Shown here: positions 20,009 through 31,325 of the stretch, piece after piece
Layout of the letters: every line of letters begins with the position of its first letter
Numbering within the stretch: the first letter of the stretch is position 1
The notes under the pieces: model-generated
Databases searched by the model: none
Told to the model about the DNA's origin: nothing
The model's input: only the letters and a program-made list of their open reading frames with translations
Assembly: GCF_023585685.1 (NCBI RefSeq)
Contig: NZ_CP097764.1
Location: 558,001 to 622,000, forward strand
DNA: 64,000 bases
Direction: 5' to 3'
From: Blochmannia endosymbiont of Camponotus sp. C-003
GTDB taxonomy: Bacteria > Pseudomonadota > Gammaproteobacteria > Enterobacterales > Enterobacteriaceae
Translations under genes and position numbers: made by a program

Positions 20009-20401
20009 ATGATATGGATGTGTATATTCATAAGTTTAATAATCGGAATAATTATAGGGGGATCTATAATGTATTACAAAGCACGCTATTTACTACATGA
20101 TCAAAAAACTTTATATAACGAACTACAGGATAAAAAAATTAAACTGAATGAATACCAAAAAGAACTAAGTAATCACTTTGTTTATACTATAGAATTACTA
20201 AACAAAATGGCAGATGATTATCGTCATTTATACCATAGCGTTAAAAAAAGTGCTAATTTTTTTTTACCAAATACACATATACAAGATAATATACACGCGT
20301 TTAATATAAAAAAAACAACCATAAAAAACGAACAATTACCAATAGTAGAAGCACCACTAGATTATTCCAGTAATGTAGAAGATACTATAAAAAAATCATG
20401 A
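20009..20401 (+). CDS. zapG: envelope/division protein ZapG (YhcB)
   Basis: DUF1043 protein anchored in the inner membrane; E. coli YhcB/ZapG links cell division with envelope synthesis. 130 residues against 132. One N-terminal membrane helix with GxxxG-like spacing (IIGIIIGGSIMYY), then a coiled-coil segment (residues about 30-80: YNELQDKKIKLNEYQKELSN), the conserved LLNKMADDYRHLYHSVKKSA block, and a disordered tail with LDYSS. A good ribosome site (AGGGG) precedes the ATG. It lies before degQ, as in E. coli. Confidence 0.92.
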   Translation: MIWMCIFISLIIGIIIGGSIMYYKARYLLHDQKTLYNELQDKKIKLNEYQKELSNHFVYTIELLNKMADDYRHLYHSVKKSANFFLPNTHIQDNIHAFNIKKTTIKNEQLPIVEAPLDYSSNVEDTIKKS

Positions 20402-20634
20402 TATTAAACAATATAAGGCAACTTTCATTATTCTACATAAGCTATTTGACGTCATATACTATATACAGCATGTGTAATATAGTAACTCATCATCCACCTA
20501 AATCTATTCTAGACAATTAAAAGTTATTACCTAGAATAATAAAATTGGAGCTTGTATTTTTAGTTGTTAAAATTTATGAATATTTAAACAATACTATTTC
20601 TTGATTACAATATAACTAACTTAATTAATTACCT

Positions 20635-22008
20635 ATGAAGATAACACATTTCCTGAACATATTGAGTATATTATTTACATTGGGAATGTCATATGCTGGG
20701 TCTTCTATAAATCATACAACATTTTCTACAGAAATGTCGGAATGCTTTCCGAGTTTAGCGCCCATGTTAGATACAGTGCTGCCAGCAGTAGTAAGTGTGC
20801 ATGTAGAAGGCATTCAACCTGCAAGGAGGCTGACATTACCTAAAGAATTTAAATATTTTTTTGGACCAGATATCCCTGGAGGAAATTTTGGATCTAGACC
20901 ATTCGAAGGACTAGGATCAGGAGTAATTATTAACGCTAACAAAGGATACATTATCACCAATAACCATGTTGTCAACGGTGCAGATAAAATTAAAATACAA
21001 CTTAACGATGGTCGAGAGTTTAATGCCAAATTGGTAGGACATGATGAACAAACTGACTTAGCATTGCTTCAATTATTAAAATTTAAAAATCTCTCTGAAA
21101 TAAAAATAGCTGATTCTGATATTTTAAAAGTTGGTGATTTTGCTGTTGCGATTGGTAATCCTTTTGGATTAGGTCAAACAGCAACTTCTGGAATTATATC
21201 AGCATTAGGAAGGAGTGGTTTAAACCTTGAAGGATTAGAAAACTTTATACAAACTGATGCCTCTATAAATAGAGGAAATTCTGGAGGAGCTCTAGTGAAC
21301 TTACATGGAGAATTAATTGGAATTAATACTGCTATTTTAGCGCCTGGGGGAGGAAATATTGGTATTGGTTTCGCTATTCCTAGCAACATCGTGAAAAATT
21401 TAAGTCAACAATTAATCGAATTTGGAGAAGTAAAACGAGGACAATTAGGAATAAAAGGTACAGAATTAACTGCCGATATCGCTAAAGCACTTAATATCGA
21501 CGCACAACGTGGAGCATTTGTTAGCGAAGTTCTACCGGGAACTGCAGCCTCCAAAGCAAATATTAAAGCAGGAGATATTATTGTATCCATAGAAGGAAAA
21601 CCAATAAAAAATTTTGCAGAATTAAGGGTGAAAATTGGTACTACTACTCCAGGTAAAATTATAAAACTAGGATTGTTACGAGATGGGAAAATACAAACAG
21701 TATCAGTGCTATTAGATGATAGCACTTCTGTAAGTACCAGCGAAGAAATGTTAACTCCAGCATTACAAGGGGCTTCTCTAAGCAATGGATCTTCAAAAGA
21801 TGGAACAAAAGGAGTACGAGTTGAAGATATAGTAAAAGATTCTCCAGCTTACTCTATTGGTCTTCAAAAAGGCGACTTAATCGTCGGATTAAATCGCACG
21901 AAAGTACACAATTTATCTCAATTACGTAAAATTTTAAACGAAAAACCATCAGTTATAGCGCTGAATATTATGCGTGGAGATACAAGTATATTTTTACTAC
22001 TTCGTTAA
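20635..22008 (+). CDS. degQ: periplasmic serine protease/chaperone DegQ
   Basis: HtrA-family protease for misfolded periplasmic proteins. 457 residues, close to the 455 of E. coli DegQ. A signal peptide ends near MSYAGS. The trypsin-like domain has the triad histidine in ITNNHVV, aspartate in QTDLALL and serine in NRGNSGGA. Two PDZ domains follow (about 265-355 and 375-457). The Q-linker region (LA loop) is short, favouring DegQ over DegP, and the position after zapG also fits DegQ. In E. coli degS follows, but here it is absent, so sigma-E signalling through DegS is not supported from this locus. Confidence 0.94.
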   Translation: MKITHFLNILSILFTLGMSYAGSSINHTTFSTEMSECFPSLAPMLDTVLPAVVSVHVEGIQPARRLTLPKEFKYFFGPDIPGGNFGSRPFEGLGSGVIINANKGYIITNNHVVNGADKIKIQLNDGREFNAKLVGHDEQTDLALLQLLKFKNLSEIKIADSDILKVGDFAVAIGNPFGLGQTATSGIISALGRSGLNLEGLENFIQTDASINRGNSGGALVNLHGELIGINTAILAPGGGNIGIGFAIPSNIVKNLSQQLIEFGEVKRGQLGIKGTELTADIAKALNIDAQRGAFVSEVLPGTAASKANIKAGDIIVSIEGKPIKNFAELRVKIGTTTPGKIIKLGLLRDGKIQTVSVLLDDSTSVSTSEEMLTPALQGASLSNGSSKDGTKGVRVEDIVKDSPAYSIGLQKGDLIVGLNRTKVHNLSQLRKILNEKPSVIALNIMRGDTSIFLLLR

Positions 22009-22203
22009 GTTTAATCTACTTTAAACAACAACACAACTAATAAATAATTAATTAACCTATATTATATACCATTAAATAATTTTAACAAAGATTCCCATAT
22101 AAACTCTAATTATTTAATATAATTAAATAACATAAAAACATATATTTCAACAAGAAGATCACTCAAAAAACGCAATTTAAAATTGCTACACTCAATAAAA
22201 CAG

Positions 22204-23472
<1,269 letters not shown>

Positions 23473-23526
23473 CTAATATCATGATATATTATATTAATTT
23501 AACATTAATTAAAAACTGATTCACGT

Positions 23527-23784
23527 TCACGTACCGCATAATCGACGTTTCTTATTCCATTCCTTAGGATTGAATGCTTGAATAGATATTGAATGAATTT
23601 TATTATTTAAAATATACTTCATAAGAGGAGCATATATGATTTTATGCCGTTCTAACTCATCCATATCATCATAAAAAACATGACTTACGGCGATAATTTG
23701 ATAATTATTATCACACAGAGAAACATATGCTTCATCTAATGACAAATTTTTTAATAAAATACTTTTGACTTCATCCGCACGCAT
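23527..23784 (-). CDS. ibaG: BolA-family iron-sulfur cluster-associated protein IbaG
   Basis: Acid-stress BolA-family protein (YrbA) that partners monothiol glutaredoxin in Fe-S or iron handling. 85 residues from the ATG giving MRADEVKSILL, chosen because GGTGA sits five bases upstream; another ATG lies four codons earlier. The family core is seen: IAVSHVF, R/K-H-K-I-I-Y-APLMKYI, N-K-IHSISIQAFNPKEW. Probably cotranscribed with murA. Confidence 0.92.
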   Translation of the reverse strand: MRADEVKSILLKNLSLDEAYVSLCDNNYQIIAVSHVFYDDMDELERHKIIYAPLMKYILNNKIHSISIQAFNPKEWNKKRRLCGT

Positions 23785-23796
23785 AACTATCACCAT

Positions 23797-26341
23797 TTAA
23801 ATAATCATATATAGTATTAGAAAAATGCAGAATTATGTTCTCATATTTTTTATGACTATACAATTATTATTCTACTGTTGTTTTATATCAAAATATCAAT
23901 TTAATCTAATATTTCATTTGCATTTGCATGACGAATCACTTACTTTCTGTTACAGTAAGTATAACAATATTCATTGTTATTGAACTTTTTCTAAAAAACA
24001 AATCGCAATATAAAATATACAATATATAATATAAAATATTACAAGATAATTAATTAATATCAATGATTTCCATTATTAATTAAAATATTTTCTGTAATTA
24101 CTATTTAAGTATTCTTCAATACAAATAAAAACATTATAACAATATTCTTTAATCTATAAATAAAATTCATTATTAAACATCTCATATCCAAGACGTTATT
24201 ATGTAATGCTACTCAATTTAATTTAAATATAAAAAAATAGGATATAATGTATTTTCAAGAATAAACACTATTAATAAATACCTTTTATAGGATAGACATC
24301 ATATCTATCGATCGATAATTTTTATGCTAAAAGATATTATTTCAAATTGTTAATTCAATCATAATAAAATCCTTCACAAAACATATATCTAAACACATTG
24401 AATCAGTGATAATCCTTTTCATCAGAAAAATTACACATCATTTATAATGATATAAAAATTGATTATTCATAAAATTCGTAAAATAATTTAACTAACTCAA
24501 AATATCCACACCCTTAGCAATATTACACATGAATAATCAACAACACCTGTATAACTAAATTATTTGTTAGTCATTAGCAATACACCAATCTATCTTATTT
24601 GTAATTGTATTTAGAAATCAAAAATATTCTTATGTTTTTCGATGCTAAATCTTAAAATAATAAAAATTTTAATTGATATTGTTACTAATATTATCTAATC
24701 TAGATCGGTGTTATTTATTACTGATTTAAATAACATCGACTCACTTTAATGACTTTTATCATACAATAATACTCATATTTTGATACTAAAAATCCATATT
24801 AAATATCATGATGAATAAACTACACGAACGTCAAATAAATAGTATTTTTACCTAATTTTTAAACACACTGCTATATATCAATCGACAACCATAATTAAAT
24901 AATTTCCCGAAATATCTAATCATACTGATGTAATATCTTTAATTACTGTAAGATATGGGTATCTTCAATTATTAATATTATCAAAATAACAATAGCCTTA
25001 AAAAATTTAAAATAATCATTTAATCATCATTATTAATCATTATTGAATGATTTTTCAACTAAATAATTTATTTAAATAATCTAATTACATAACATATATA
25101 CACATTTATATCTCATATTTAAACACACCTTACATGAAAATTTTCTAATAAAAATGCAAATGCCTTCCCATTTCCAATTCTTTAATTTTACTAAAGATTA
25201 ACTTATTTTTTGATTTTTAAAAACCATAACGATAATTATTGTTTAAATACATTCTAAACAAATGATTATTTTTACAAATCACATGATGCTGATGTTTCCA
25301 TCTATAATGAAACTGTCAAATCATTCCATCTATTATTAATAATCTATTCTTTTTATTGTTTATATTCTAAAACCCAATTATGCAGTTATCATCAATAATA
25401 ATTTAATTTTGAAAATAATTTTTTTCTATAAAACAAAAATTAAAATTTATACACGTCTATTTCATAGAAATACATTATAAAACATAAATTATTTAAATAC
25501 TTTTACTGAAATATCAAAAATTTATAAATGATTACAGATACTATAATCGACCATATTAATAATATAAATAAAAAAATTATTAACATAAACAATTATTAAT
25601 TAATGATAATAAATAAATTATTATGAGTTCGTGTACTTTAATATAAAAATATTCTTTATTATTCACGTTTTTCACCTAAATAATATAATTTTTTTATAAT
25701 AAAAATTACTCTTTAATCTTTCTATTAAAAATAGAAGATATTTTAAATAAAAATAGTATCATTAAATATAATACTTCTTTAACAATATCGCAAAACTTAA
25801 GAATCTATTTGCTATATAAAAACTAAAAATATAAGTTATGATTTTCATTAACAAATATATTTTAAAAAAAAATTCATATATTTTATTTGATTACTATTAG
25901 TTACTGAAAATATATATGCGCATCAACAGTAGTATGCGTGATTTAAATTACAATCCATTAATTAACATAATAACTATTCATCTCGAACATATTCATATAC
26001 AATGCACACTATTTACACAAACTTAAAAAGATACCTAAATCTTCTTATAGATGAAGACTTAAAAAACGTAATATTCTTCAGAAATATATCACTGCAAAAT
26101 ACATAATTTATAATTCATATATTCAAATAATCTTTGTTACATATTATTTTTTTAAAGGATAATTCTAAAATATTTTTATATTGTTTCATATTAAATAACT
26201 GATTATTTAAATGCGTATTTCATCGAAACAACAATTAAAAGAAAACAATCGTAATAATATTAAATTCATATTACCTATCTAATAATATCTTTTATCATCT
26301 AAAAAATAAAAAAAATATTAAGTTATAATCATTAATTAAAT
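23797..26341. other. 2.5-kb AT-rich desert at the lost mla/kds locus
   Basis: The largest gene-free stretch in the window, between ibaG (minus) and lptC (plus). E. coli has mlaB-F, yrbG, kdsD and kdsC here. No reading frame reaches 60 codons on either strand and I could not match any short frame to those proteins, so decay is advanced. The sequence is about 80% AT with many homopolymer runs and a few small inverted repeats (for example AAGATA/TATCTT near 24950). Confidence 0.6.
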
Positions 26342-26959
26342 ATGAGATCCTATATAATGTTTTATACATCACAGTCACCAAAAAAAAATAAAAAATATAT
26401 TTTTATTTTAATTTTATTGATATTAATCATAATTTTTACGTTTTTTATCATGAAAAAAACATCAATCATGTTGAATACATCATTACACCTGTTATCTGAT
26501 CATAACATATGTACTCATCAAGGCAACGATATCATCGTGAACATATACAATAAAACAGGACAACTGCAATTTAAATTGACGGCACATTGCATTCAACATT
26601 TTTCAAATCAAAAAATTACTTGGTTCATGTATCCTAGCATCACATCTTTCAACAACAAAAATATTCCAACGTGGAAAATCATAGCAAACCAAGCCAAATT
26701 GAATTCTGAACAAACATTACACTTATACGGATATGTACATATCAATAATTTAATAAATAACACATGCTTTCAGTCCATTATTACAAATCAAGCAACAATT
26801 AACTTAATAACTCAAGACATTATTTCAAATGAAACAGTAATTATACATGGTCATTATTTTTATTCTGTAGGGATGAAAATGTATGCTAATTTACATACAC
26901 AAACAGCAAAATTAATTGATAATGCACAAACCTGTTATGAAATCCAACATATACGATAA
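26342..26959 (+). CDS. lptC: LPS transport bitopic protein LptC
   Basis: Inner-membrane protein that takes LPS from LptBFG and passes it to LptA. 205 residues (E. coli 191); a second ATG five codons in is possible. The N-terminal helix (IFILILLILIIIFTFFI) is followed by the periplasmic beta-jellyroll with blocks matching E. coli: QLQFKLTAHCIQHFSNQKITWF, IPTWKI, LHLYGYVHINN, INLITQDIISNE and GMKMYANL, ending CYEIQ. Overlaps lptA by 23 bases. Confidence 0.94.
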   Translation: MRSYIMFYTSQSPKKNKKYIFILILLILIIIFTFFIMKKTSIMLNTSLHLLSDHNICTHQGNDIIVNIYNKTGQLQFKLTAHCIQHFSNQKITWFMYPSITSFNNKNIPTWKIIANQAKLNSEQTLHLYGYVHINNLINNTCFQSIITNQATINLITQDIISNETVIIHGHYFYSVGMKMYANLHTQTAKLIDNAQTCYEIQHIR

Positions 26960-27446
26960 ATATAAAATAATGATTACTTGTATCAATACATTTTTAATAT
27001 TTGCTCACTCCTATGCTGTAGAAGATAAAAAATCACAAATACTTCAAATTTGTTCTGAATGTCAATCAATCAATATGTTAACTAATACAATAGTTTTTAC
27101 AGGTCAAGTGACGTTGAAGTATAAAGATATTAATCTTTATGCAGATAAGATATTAATCTCTCATGTAGAAGATACACATCACCTGTCCATGATAGAAGCG
27201 CATGGAAACCCTGTTACTTTAAATCAAACTCAAAAAACGAAGAATGTGGTATTTGCTCAATCATCAATAATACAGTACAATACCAACAATAATACCGTTA
27301 TTCTTATTGGTAATGCTTATATAAAACAATCAGAAAATTCTATACAAAGTGATAAGATTACATACTCAATAAAAAATAAAAAAATAAAAGCCACTTCCAA
27401 CCAAGGCAATAAAGTTATAACAACTTTATCAAAAAAATCCATTTAA
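26937..27446 (+). CDS. lptA: periplasmic LPS-bridge protein LptA
   Basis: Periplasmic protein forming the beta-jellyroll bridge that carries LPS between LptC and LptD. 169 residues from ATG 26937, which gives a signal peptide MKSNIYDKYKIMITCINTFL... ending HSYA before VEDKK; earlier in-frame ATG 26922 and TTG 26916 would lengthen it. OstA-like repeats are visible: NTIVFTGQVTLKYKDINLYADKI, VILIGNAYIKQ, I-QSDKITYSIKNKKIKATS. The start lies inside lptC, the same overlapping arrangement as in E. coli. Confidence 0.92.
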   Translation: MKSNIYDKYKIMITCINTFLIFAHSYAVEDKKSQILQICSECQSINMLTNTIVFTGQVTLKYKDINLYADKILISHVEDTHHLSMIEAHGNPVTLNQTQKTKNVVFAQSSIIQYNTNNNTVILIGNAYIKQSENSIQSDKITYSIKNKKIKATSNQGNKVITTLSKKSI

Positions 27447-27491
27447 AAATATATTTAACATACATTACATCATTAGTTATATTTTAATTTC

Positions 27492-28217
27492 ATGACAACA
27501 CTGACTATAAAAAATCTATCCAAAATTTATAAAGGACGACATGTAGTTAAAAATGTAAGCTTATATGTAACTTCTGGAGAAATTGTTGGATTATTAGGTC
27601 CAAATGGCTCGGGAAAAACTACAACATTCTATATGATATTAGGAATTATTCAACATAATTCCGGTAGTATTTTACTTGGTAACAAAGATATTAGTATGTT
27701 ACCAATCTACCTTAGAGCTCGATTAGGAATAGGTTATTTGCCTCAAGAAAGCTCCATTTTTCGTCGATTAACTGTATTTGATAATCTAATGGCTATATTG
27801 CAAACGCAACATGATCTTAATAAAAAAAAACGTGATAAACTTATTACAGAATTAATGAATAACTTTCATATCAGTCATTTAAAAAATAACATCGGGCACA
27901 CGTTGTCTGGCGGTGAACGAAAACGTGTAGAAATTGCAAGAGCATTAGCTGCTAATCCTAAATTTATATTACTCGACGAACCTTTTTCTGGAGTAGATCC
28001 AATTTCAATAATAGATATACAAAAAATTATTAAACAACTTCAAGCCAGAAAACTGGGAGTATTAATAACCGATCATAATGTACGAGAAACATTACGTATA
28101 TGTGAACGAGCATATATAGTTAATCAAGGAAAATCAATTGCCCATGGATCCCCTAAGGAAATATTAAGTAATGAACACGTACAAAAAGTATACTTAGGAG
28201 ATATATTTAAAATATAA
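27492..28217 (+). CDS. lptB: LPS export ABC transporter ATP-binding protein LptB
   Basis: ATPase that powers LPS extraction by LptF/LptG. 241 residues, the same length as E. coli. Walker A GPNGSGKT (about 36-43), Q-loop GYLPQE, signature LSGGERKR, Walker [14 protein letters not shown] and the H-loop histidine in TDHN are all intact. Last gene of lptC-lptA-lptB. E. coli has rpoN next; here rpoN is absent. Confidence 0.98.
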   Translation: MTTLTIKNLSKIYKGRHVVKNVSLYVTSGEIVGLLGPNGSGKTTTFYMILGIIQHNSGSILLGNKDISMLPIYLRARLGIGYLPQESSIFRRLTVFDNLMAILQTQHDLNKKKRDKLITELMNNFHISHLKNNIGHTLSGGERKRVEIARALAANPKFILLDEPFSGVDPISIIDIQKIIKQLQARKLGVLITDHNVRETLRICERAYIVNQGKSIAHGSPKEILSNEHVQKVYLGDIFKI

Positions 28218-28241
28218 CACATGACACATATCATGTGTTAT
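28214..28241 (+). terminator. hairpin at the lptB stop codon
   Basis: Perfect 11-bp arms ATAACACATGA / TCATGTGTTAT with a six-base loop, overlapping the lptB stop codon. Position suits transcription termination or 3' mRNA protection; no long U-run follows. Confidence 0.45.
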
Positions 28242-28751
28242 ATGGAATAATGAAAATAAAATAATTTTAAAAAAATCAATTTGTGTAAACTATCAATATT
28301 CAAACATTATTTTCAATCGATCTATAAACAATAAAATTTAACAAATTACATCAAAATAAATATAAAATTACTAATAAAAAATACTTTGTGTACTACATCG
28401 TAAAAAAATAAACACACTAACTGAATAATTTAAAAACCAAAATAAACTTCGTAACACAAATATTATCTATTTTAACAATCAGTTCAAACCAATTATTGTT
28501 CCTGTTATTATAAGCCCCGTTAAATAAAGATTTAAGTTTTCTTAGATCTTCCATTTGTCTGTTTAAATACAATGAAAATATATCGCTATTATTAGTAATA
28601 ATATACTTAAATTAATATTAATCCATACTTCTACATAGTATGTACTATGTTAATAAATTAATTACTTATACATAAAATTATAGCATTAGAATACTAAATT
28701 TATCTGTATACATCACAAAAAATACTCTAATCAAACAAATAATGATAATAA
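28242..28751. other. AT-rich convergent spacer
   Basis: About 510 bases between lptB and the 3' end of the ABC permease. rpoN, hpf and ptsN follow lptB in E. coli; I recognise none. A slightly less AT-rich patch at 28490-28560 has no convincing reading frame. Confidence 0.45.
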
Positions 28752-29624
28752 TCATAAATTTTGTTTTTTGTTATATACAGAAAATACAATACCTTTATTT
28801 CTACCAAATAACACCGAAATTAAAAAAATTACACTACCACATAATACTATAGTAGGGCCTGCAGGTAAAAACATGTAAAATGATCCAAGCAACCCTATCC
28901 ACGAACACAAAAAAGCAACAAATACTGATAAGAGCAACATATGTATTAAACTTTTAACCCAACATCGAGCTGATAGTCCAGGCAACATCATTAAACCAAC
29001 AGACATCAAGGTACCAGTGACTTGAAAACTTGCTACTAAGTTCAACATGACTATTGACAAAAAAAATATTTGAATACATCTCGATACTTCAATGTTATTG
29101 TTTCTTAAAAAATTTGGATCAAATATTTCAATAATCAAAGCTCTATAAAATAATGCGACAGTAAGTAAAGTTATAGTACTAATGATCCCAATACATCCTA
29201 AATTTAATAAATTTACAGATAAAATAGATCCACCAAATAACAAATCCAACAAATCTATATTAGGACCATGTAACGACATTAATATAACTCCAAATGCTAA
29301 AGATCCAAGATAAAGTCCAGCAAAACTAGCATCTTGTTTCAACAATGTTTTTTCACTAATCCAATTAGACAATATTGCGACCATTAAACCAGAAATAAAT
29401 CCCCCTATACTCATTATCATAAATGACATACCTGAAAAAAAATACCCTATCGCCACACCTGGTAATATAGCATGAGATAACACATCTCCTACTAGACTCA
29501 TACGTCTCAACATCAAAAAATTACCTATTGGCGTGATACTAATAGACAATATACAACAAGCAACTATAGCTCTGCGCATATATCCACAGTTAATAAAAGG
29601 ATCAAATAATATGTGAATGATCAT
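28752..29624 (-). CDS. metal-type ABC transporter permease (ABC-3 family, zinc/manganese)
   Basis: 290-residue polytopic membrane protein of the ABC-3 family (ZnuB/MntB/AztB-like). The family block LRRMSLVGDVLSHAILPGVAIGYF occurs near residues 39-62, then about seven further hydrophobic helices and TGTLMSVGLMMLPGLSARCW in the C-terminal half, where the family contacts the ATPase. It follows the cognate ATPase gene by about 100 bases on the same strand. Substrate is most likely Zn2+ or Mn2+, from family membership only. No substrate-binding protein gene is adjacent. Confidence 0.88.
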   Translation of the reverse strand: MIIHILFDPFINCGYMRRAIVACCILSISITPIGNFLMLRRMSLVGDVLSHAILPGVAIGYFFSGMSFMIMSIGGFISGLMVAILSNWISEKTLLKQDASFAGLYLGSLAFGVILMSLHGPNIDLLDLLFGGSILSVNLLNLGCIGIISTITLLTVALFYRALIIEIFDPNFLRNNNIEVSRCIQIFFLSIVMLNLVASFQVTGTLMSVGLMMLPGLSARCWVKSLIHMLLLSVFVAFLCSWIGLLGSFYMFLPAGPTIVLCGSVIFLISVLFGRNKGIVFSVYNKKQNL

Positions 29625-29723
29625 TCATACAACCCTTTGATTTACTACAAGCAACTTTATGTATGTATACGGAAGTACATACAAAACAATCAAAAATATC
29701 TTAAAATTTAAAGTTTTTAACAT

Positions 29724-30368
29724 TTATATGGACGGATTCCAAACACTACGGAAGCGAGTTAACGATAATATATTAGGAAAATATTCAGTAACGAATTCAT
29801 TATTATGTAATGCAGCAATCACAGTACATCCTCGTCTACACAGAAGATTTACAGCGCGTATCATTATCTTGCAAGTATTCATATCAATACCCTGAAATGG
29901 CTCATCAAGTAAAATCAACGATGCCTTCTGAGCCAATATTCTAGCAAATAACATGCGTTGCACTTGTCCGCCCGATAAGGTTTCTATATATTGATTTAAT
30001 ACATCTAACAATTTCACTTGATCTAAAGAACGCCAGATTACTGCGATTTGATATCGGTTAAGTCTTTTTAATAAATTTACTCTCGGCCAACAACCCATAG
30101 ATACTACGTCGAATACAGTTAATGGAAAATGGTGATCTATAGTTCTATTCTGAGGCAAATACCCCATACGAGGTTTACCTTTTTTTCCAAATTCTAATCG
30201 ACCGGACACCGGAGGCAATAATCCAGCTAAAGTTTTTAATAAAGTAGATTTACCTATTCCATTAGGTCCTACAATAGCAATCATACTACCATACTTAATC
30301 TGGCCACTTACAGATGGACTAACATTACGCCCATAATAACCTGCTATTAAATTATGTAATGTTATCAT
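29724..30368 (-). CDS. metal-type ABC transporter ATP-binding protein (AztA/ZnuC-like)
   Basis: ATPase of the adjacent ABC-3 permease. The start MITLHNLIAGYYG at ATG 30368 fits the family; the frame stays open another 21 codons upstream. 214 residues. Walker A GPNGIGKST, Q-loop MGYLPQN, signature LSGGQVQRMLFAR, Walker B LILLDEPFQGID and H-loop histidine in AALHN are present, so it should hydrolyse ATP. From memory, the blocks IDHHFPLTVFDVVSMGCWPR and EFVTEYFP resemble the AztA branch of zinc importers more than E. coli ZnuC. Control by Zur through the upstream palindrome is plausible. Confidence 0.88.
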   Translation of the reverse strand: MITLHNLIAGYYGRNVSPSVSGQIKYGSMIAIVGPNGIGKSTLLKTLAGLLPPVSGRLEFGKKGKPRMGYLPQNRTIDHHFPLTVFDVVSMGCWPRVNLLKRLNRYQIAVIWRSLDQVKLLDVLNQYIETLSGGQVQRMLFARILAQKASLILLDEPFQGIDMNTCKIMIRAVNLLCRRGCTVIAALHNNEFVTEYFPNILSLTRFRSVWNPSI

Positions 30369-30388
30369 AGTTTTAAGTGTTTGTATTA

Positions 30389-30526
30389 TTACGGTAGCAA
30401 AGAAGACCAAAAAATAGCAACCCATGAACATAACAATATAAATAGTACTATGAGCATACGAAGTAACCCTGAAGCAAGAAATATTTTCATAGTAATTGAC
30501 AAACGTTGTTTCAAATGAAATGCCAA
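30389..30526 (-). CDS. possible 45-residue membrane peptide heading the metal-transporter operon
   Basis: A TTG start preceded by AAGGA at seven-base spacing opens a frame of 45 codons ending 20 bases before the ATPase ATG. An internal ATG at 30490 would give 33 residues. The product starts MAFHLKQRLS, then has one strongly hydrophobic helix (LLRMLIVLFILLCSWVAIFW) and ends SSLLP. I recognise no family. It could be a small membrane subunit, a leader peptide coupling translation to the ATPase, or the signal-peptide stump of a decayed substrate-binding protein. Confidence 0.4.
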   Translation of the reverse strand: MAFHLKQRLSITMKIFLASGLLRMLIVLFILLCSWVAIFWSSLLP

Positions 30527-30536
30527 TGGGGTTTCC

Positions 30537-30576
30537 TTAATAATTTTGTTATGTTATAACATAACAAAATTATTAA
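30537..30576. promoter_or_regulatory. perfect 40-bp palindrome, candidate Zur operator
   Basis: Forty bases read the same on both strands with no central loop; the left arm is TTAATAATTTTGTTATGTTA and the centre lies between 30556 and 30557. It contains ATGTTATA (30551-30558) and TATAACAT (30555-30562), the two half-words of the enterobacterial Zur box as I recall it, but overlapped instead of one base apart. It sits about 10 bases upstream of the 45-codon frame and the metal-transporter operon. Zur is encoded at 48.8 kb with all metal ligands intact. A loop-less 20-bp stem is a poor terminator, so an operator is the better reading. Confidence 0.5.
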
Positions 30577-30818
30577 GTAAAAACAACAACCTTTTTGAAA
30601 AAAGAAAAAATTCAAGACACAAACCCAAACGATTTTAACAAATCGACATAAATATTTATTACTCCAAACAAATTCAATCACTATATAATAGTAGTACTTT
30701 AATTAATAAATAGATGAAATTTGTTCATCATAACACCGAAATCTATTTGTACATCTTCAAAACTAAATTCAGATTATCAATCTTAAAATTACTTTCTTAT
30801 AATTACCTGATATAAAAT

Positions 30819-30901
30819 TGCCGAAGGCCGGGCTCGAACCGGCACACCATTAAGGTGATTGATTTTGAGTCAATTGCGTCTCCCTATTTCGCCACTTCGG
30901 C
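30819..30901 (-). tRNA. leuX: tRNA-Leu (anticodon CAA)
   Basis: Minus-strand cloverleaf with acceptor GCCGAAG/CTTCGGC, anticodon stem ATTGA/TCAAT around loop CTCAAAA (anticodon CAA), a long class II variable arm (CACCTTAATGGTG) and T arm GCCGG/CCGGC with TTCGAGC. 83 nt, no encoded CCA. Resembles E. coli leuX, reading UUG. Confidence 0.95.
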
Positions 30902-31325
30902 AAAATCTGAACATATCTAGTAAATCCACCTTATGTAAGAAGACTACACAACCTCAAAAAGTCTATCAAATTTTGAAAGATAATTCAATATACAAAATCA
31001 ATTGTTCCACAATCATTCAACTTAAGTATTAAAATTGTAAATATAATATAATTCTTCATGAAATATAATTCAAAATATTAAAAAATTCGAACACCATCTA
31101 TTAAATGTTTCATTTTTAATAATATAAAGAATTACCAAATACACGTATATTATGTGACATTGTTATTACAATAACAATGTATCAAAAACTTTTATTACAT
31201 CAACTACACCACCACTTATGATGGTCACACTATACAAGTGTACAATAACATTATGATTAAGTATATTTAATATATTTTACTATTGTACATTTATACATTA
31301 TAATACAATGTAACATAAATATTAC
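30902..31325. other. AT-rich spacer upstream of the LysR gene
   Basis: 424 bases. A small inverted repeat (ACATTGTTATT...AATAACAATGT, about 31157-31180) lies roughly 150 bases before the regulator gene and could be an operator. No RNA gene seen. Confidence 0.4.

Noticed and set aside
29659-29895. 78-codon plus-strand frame
   Set aside because: Antisense to the ABC ATPase C-terminus; composition is that of a shadow frame.
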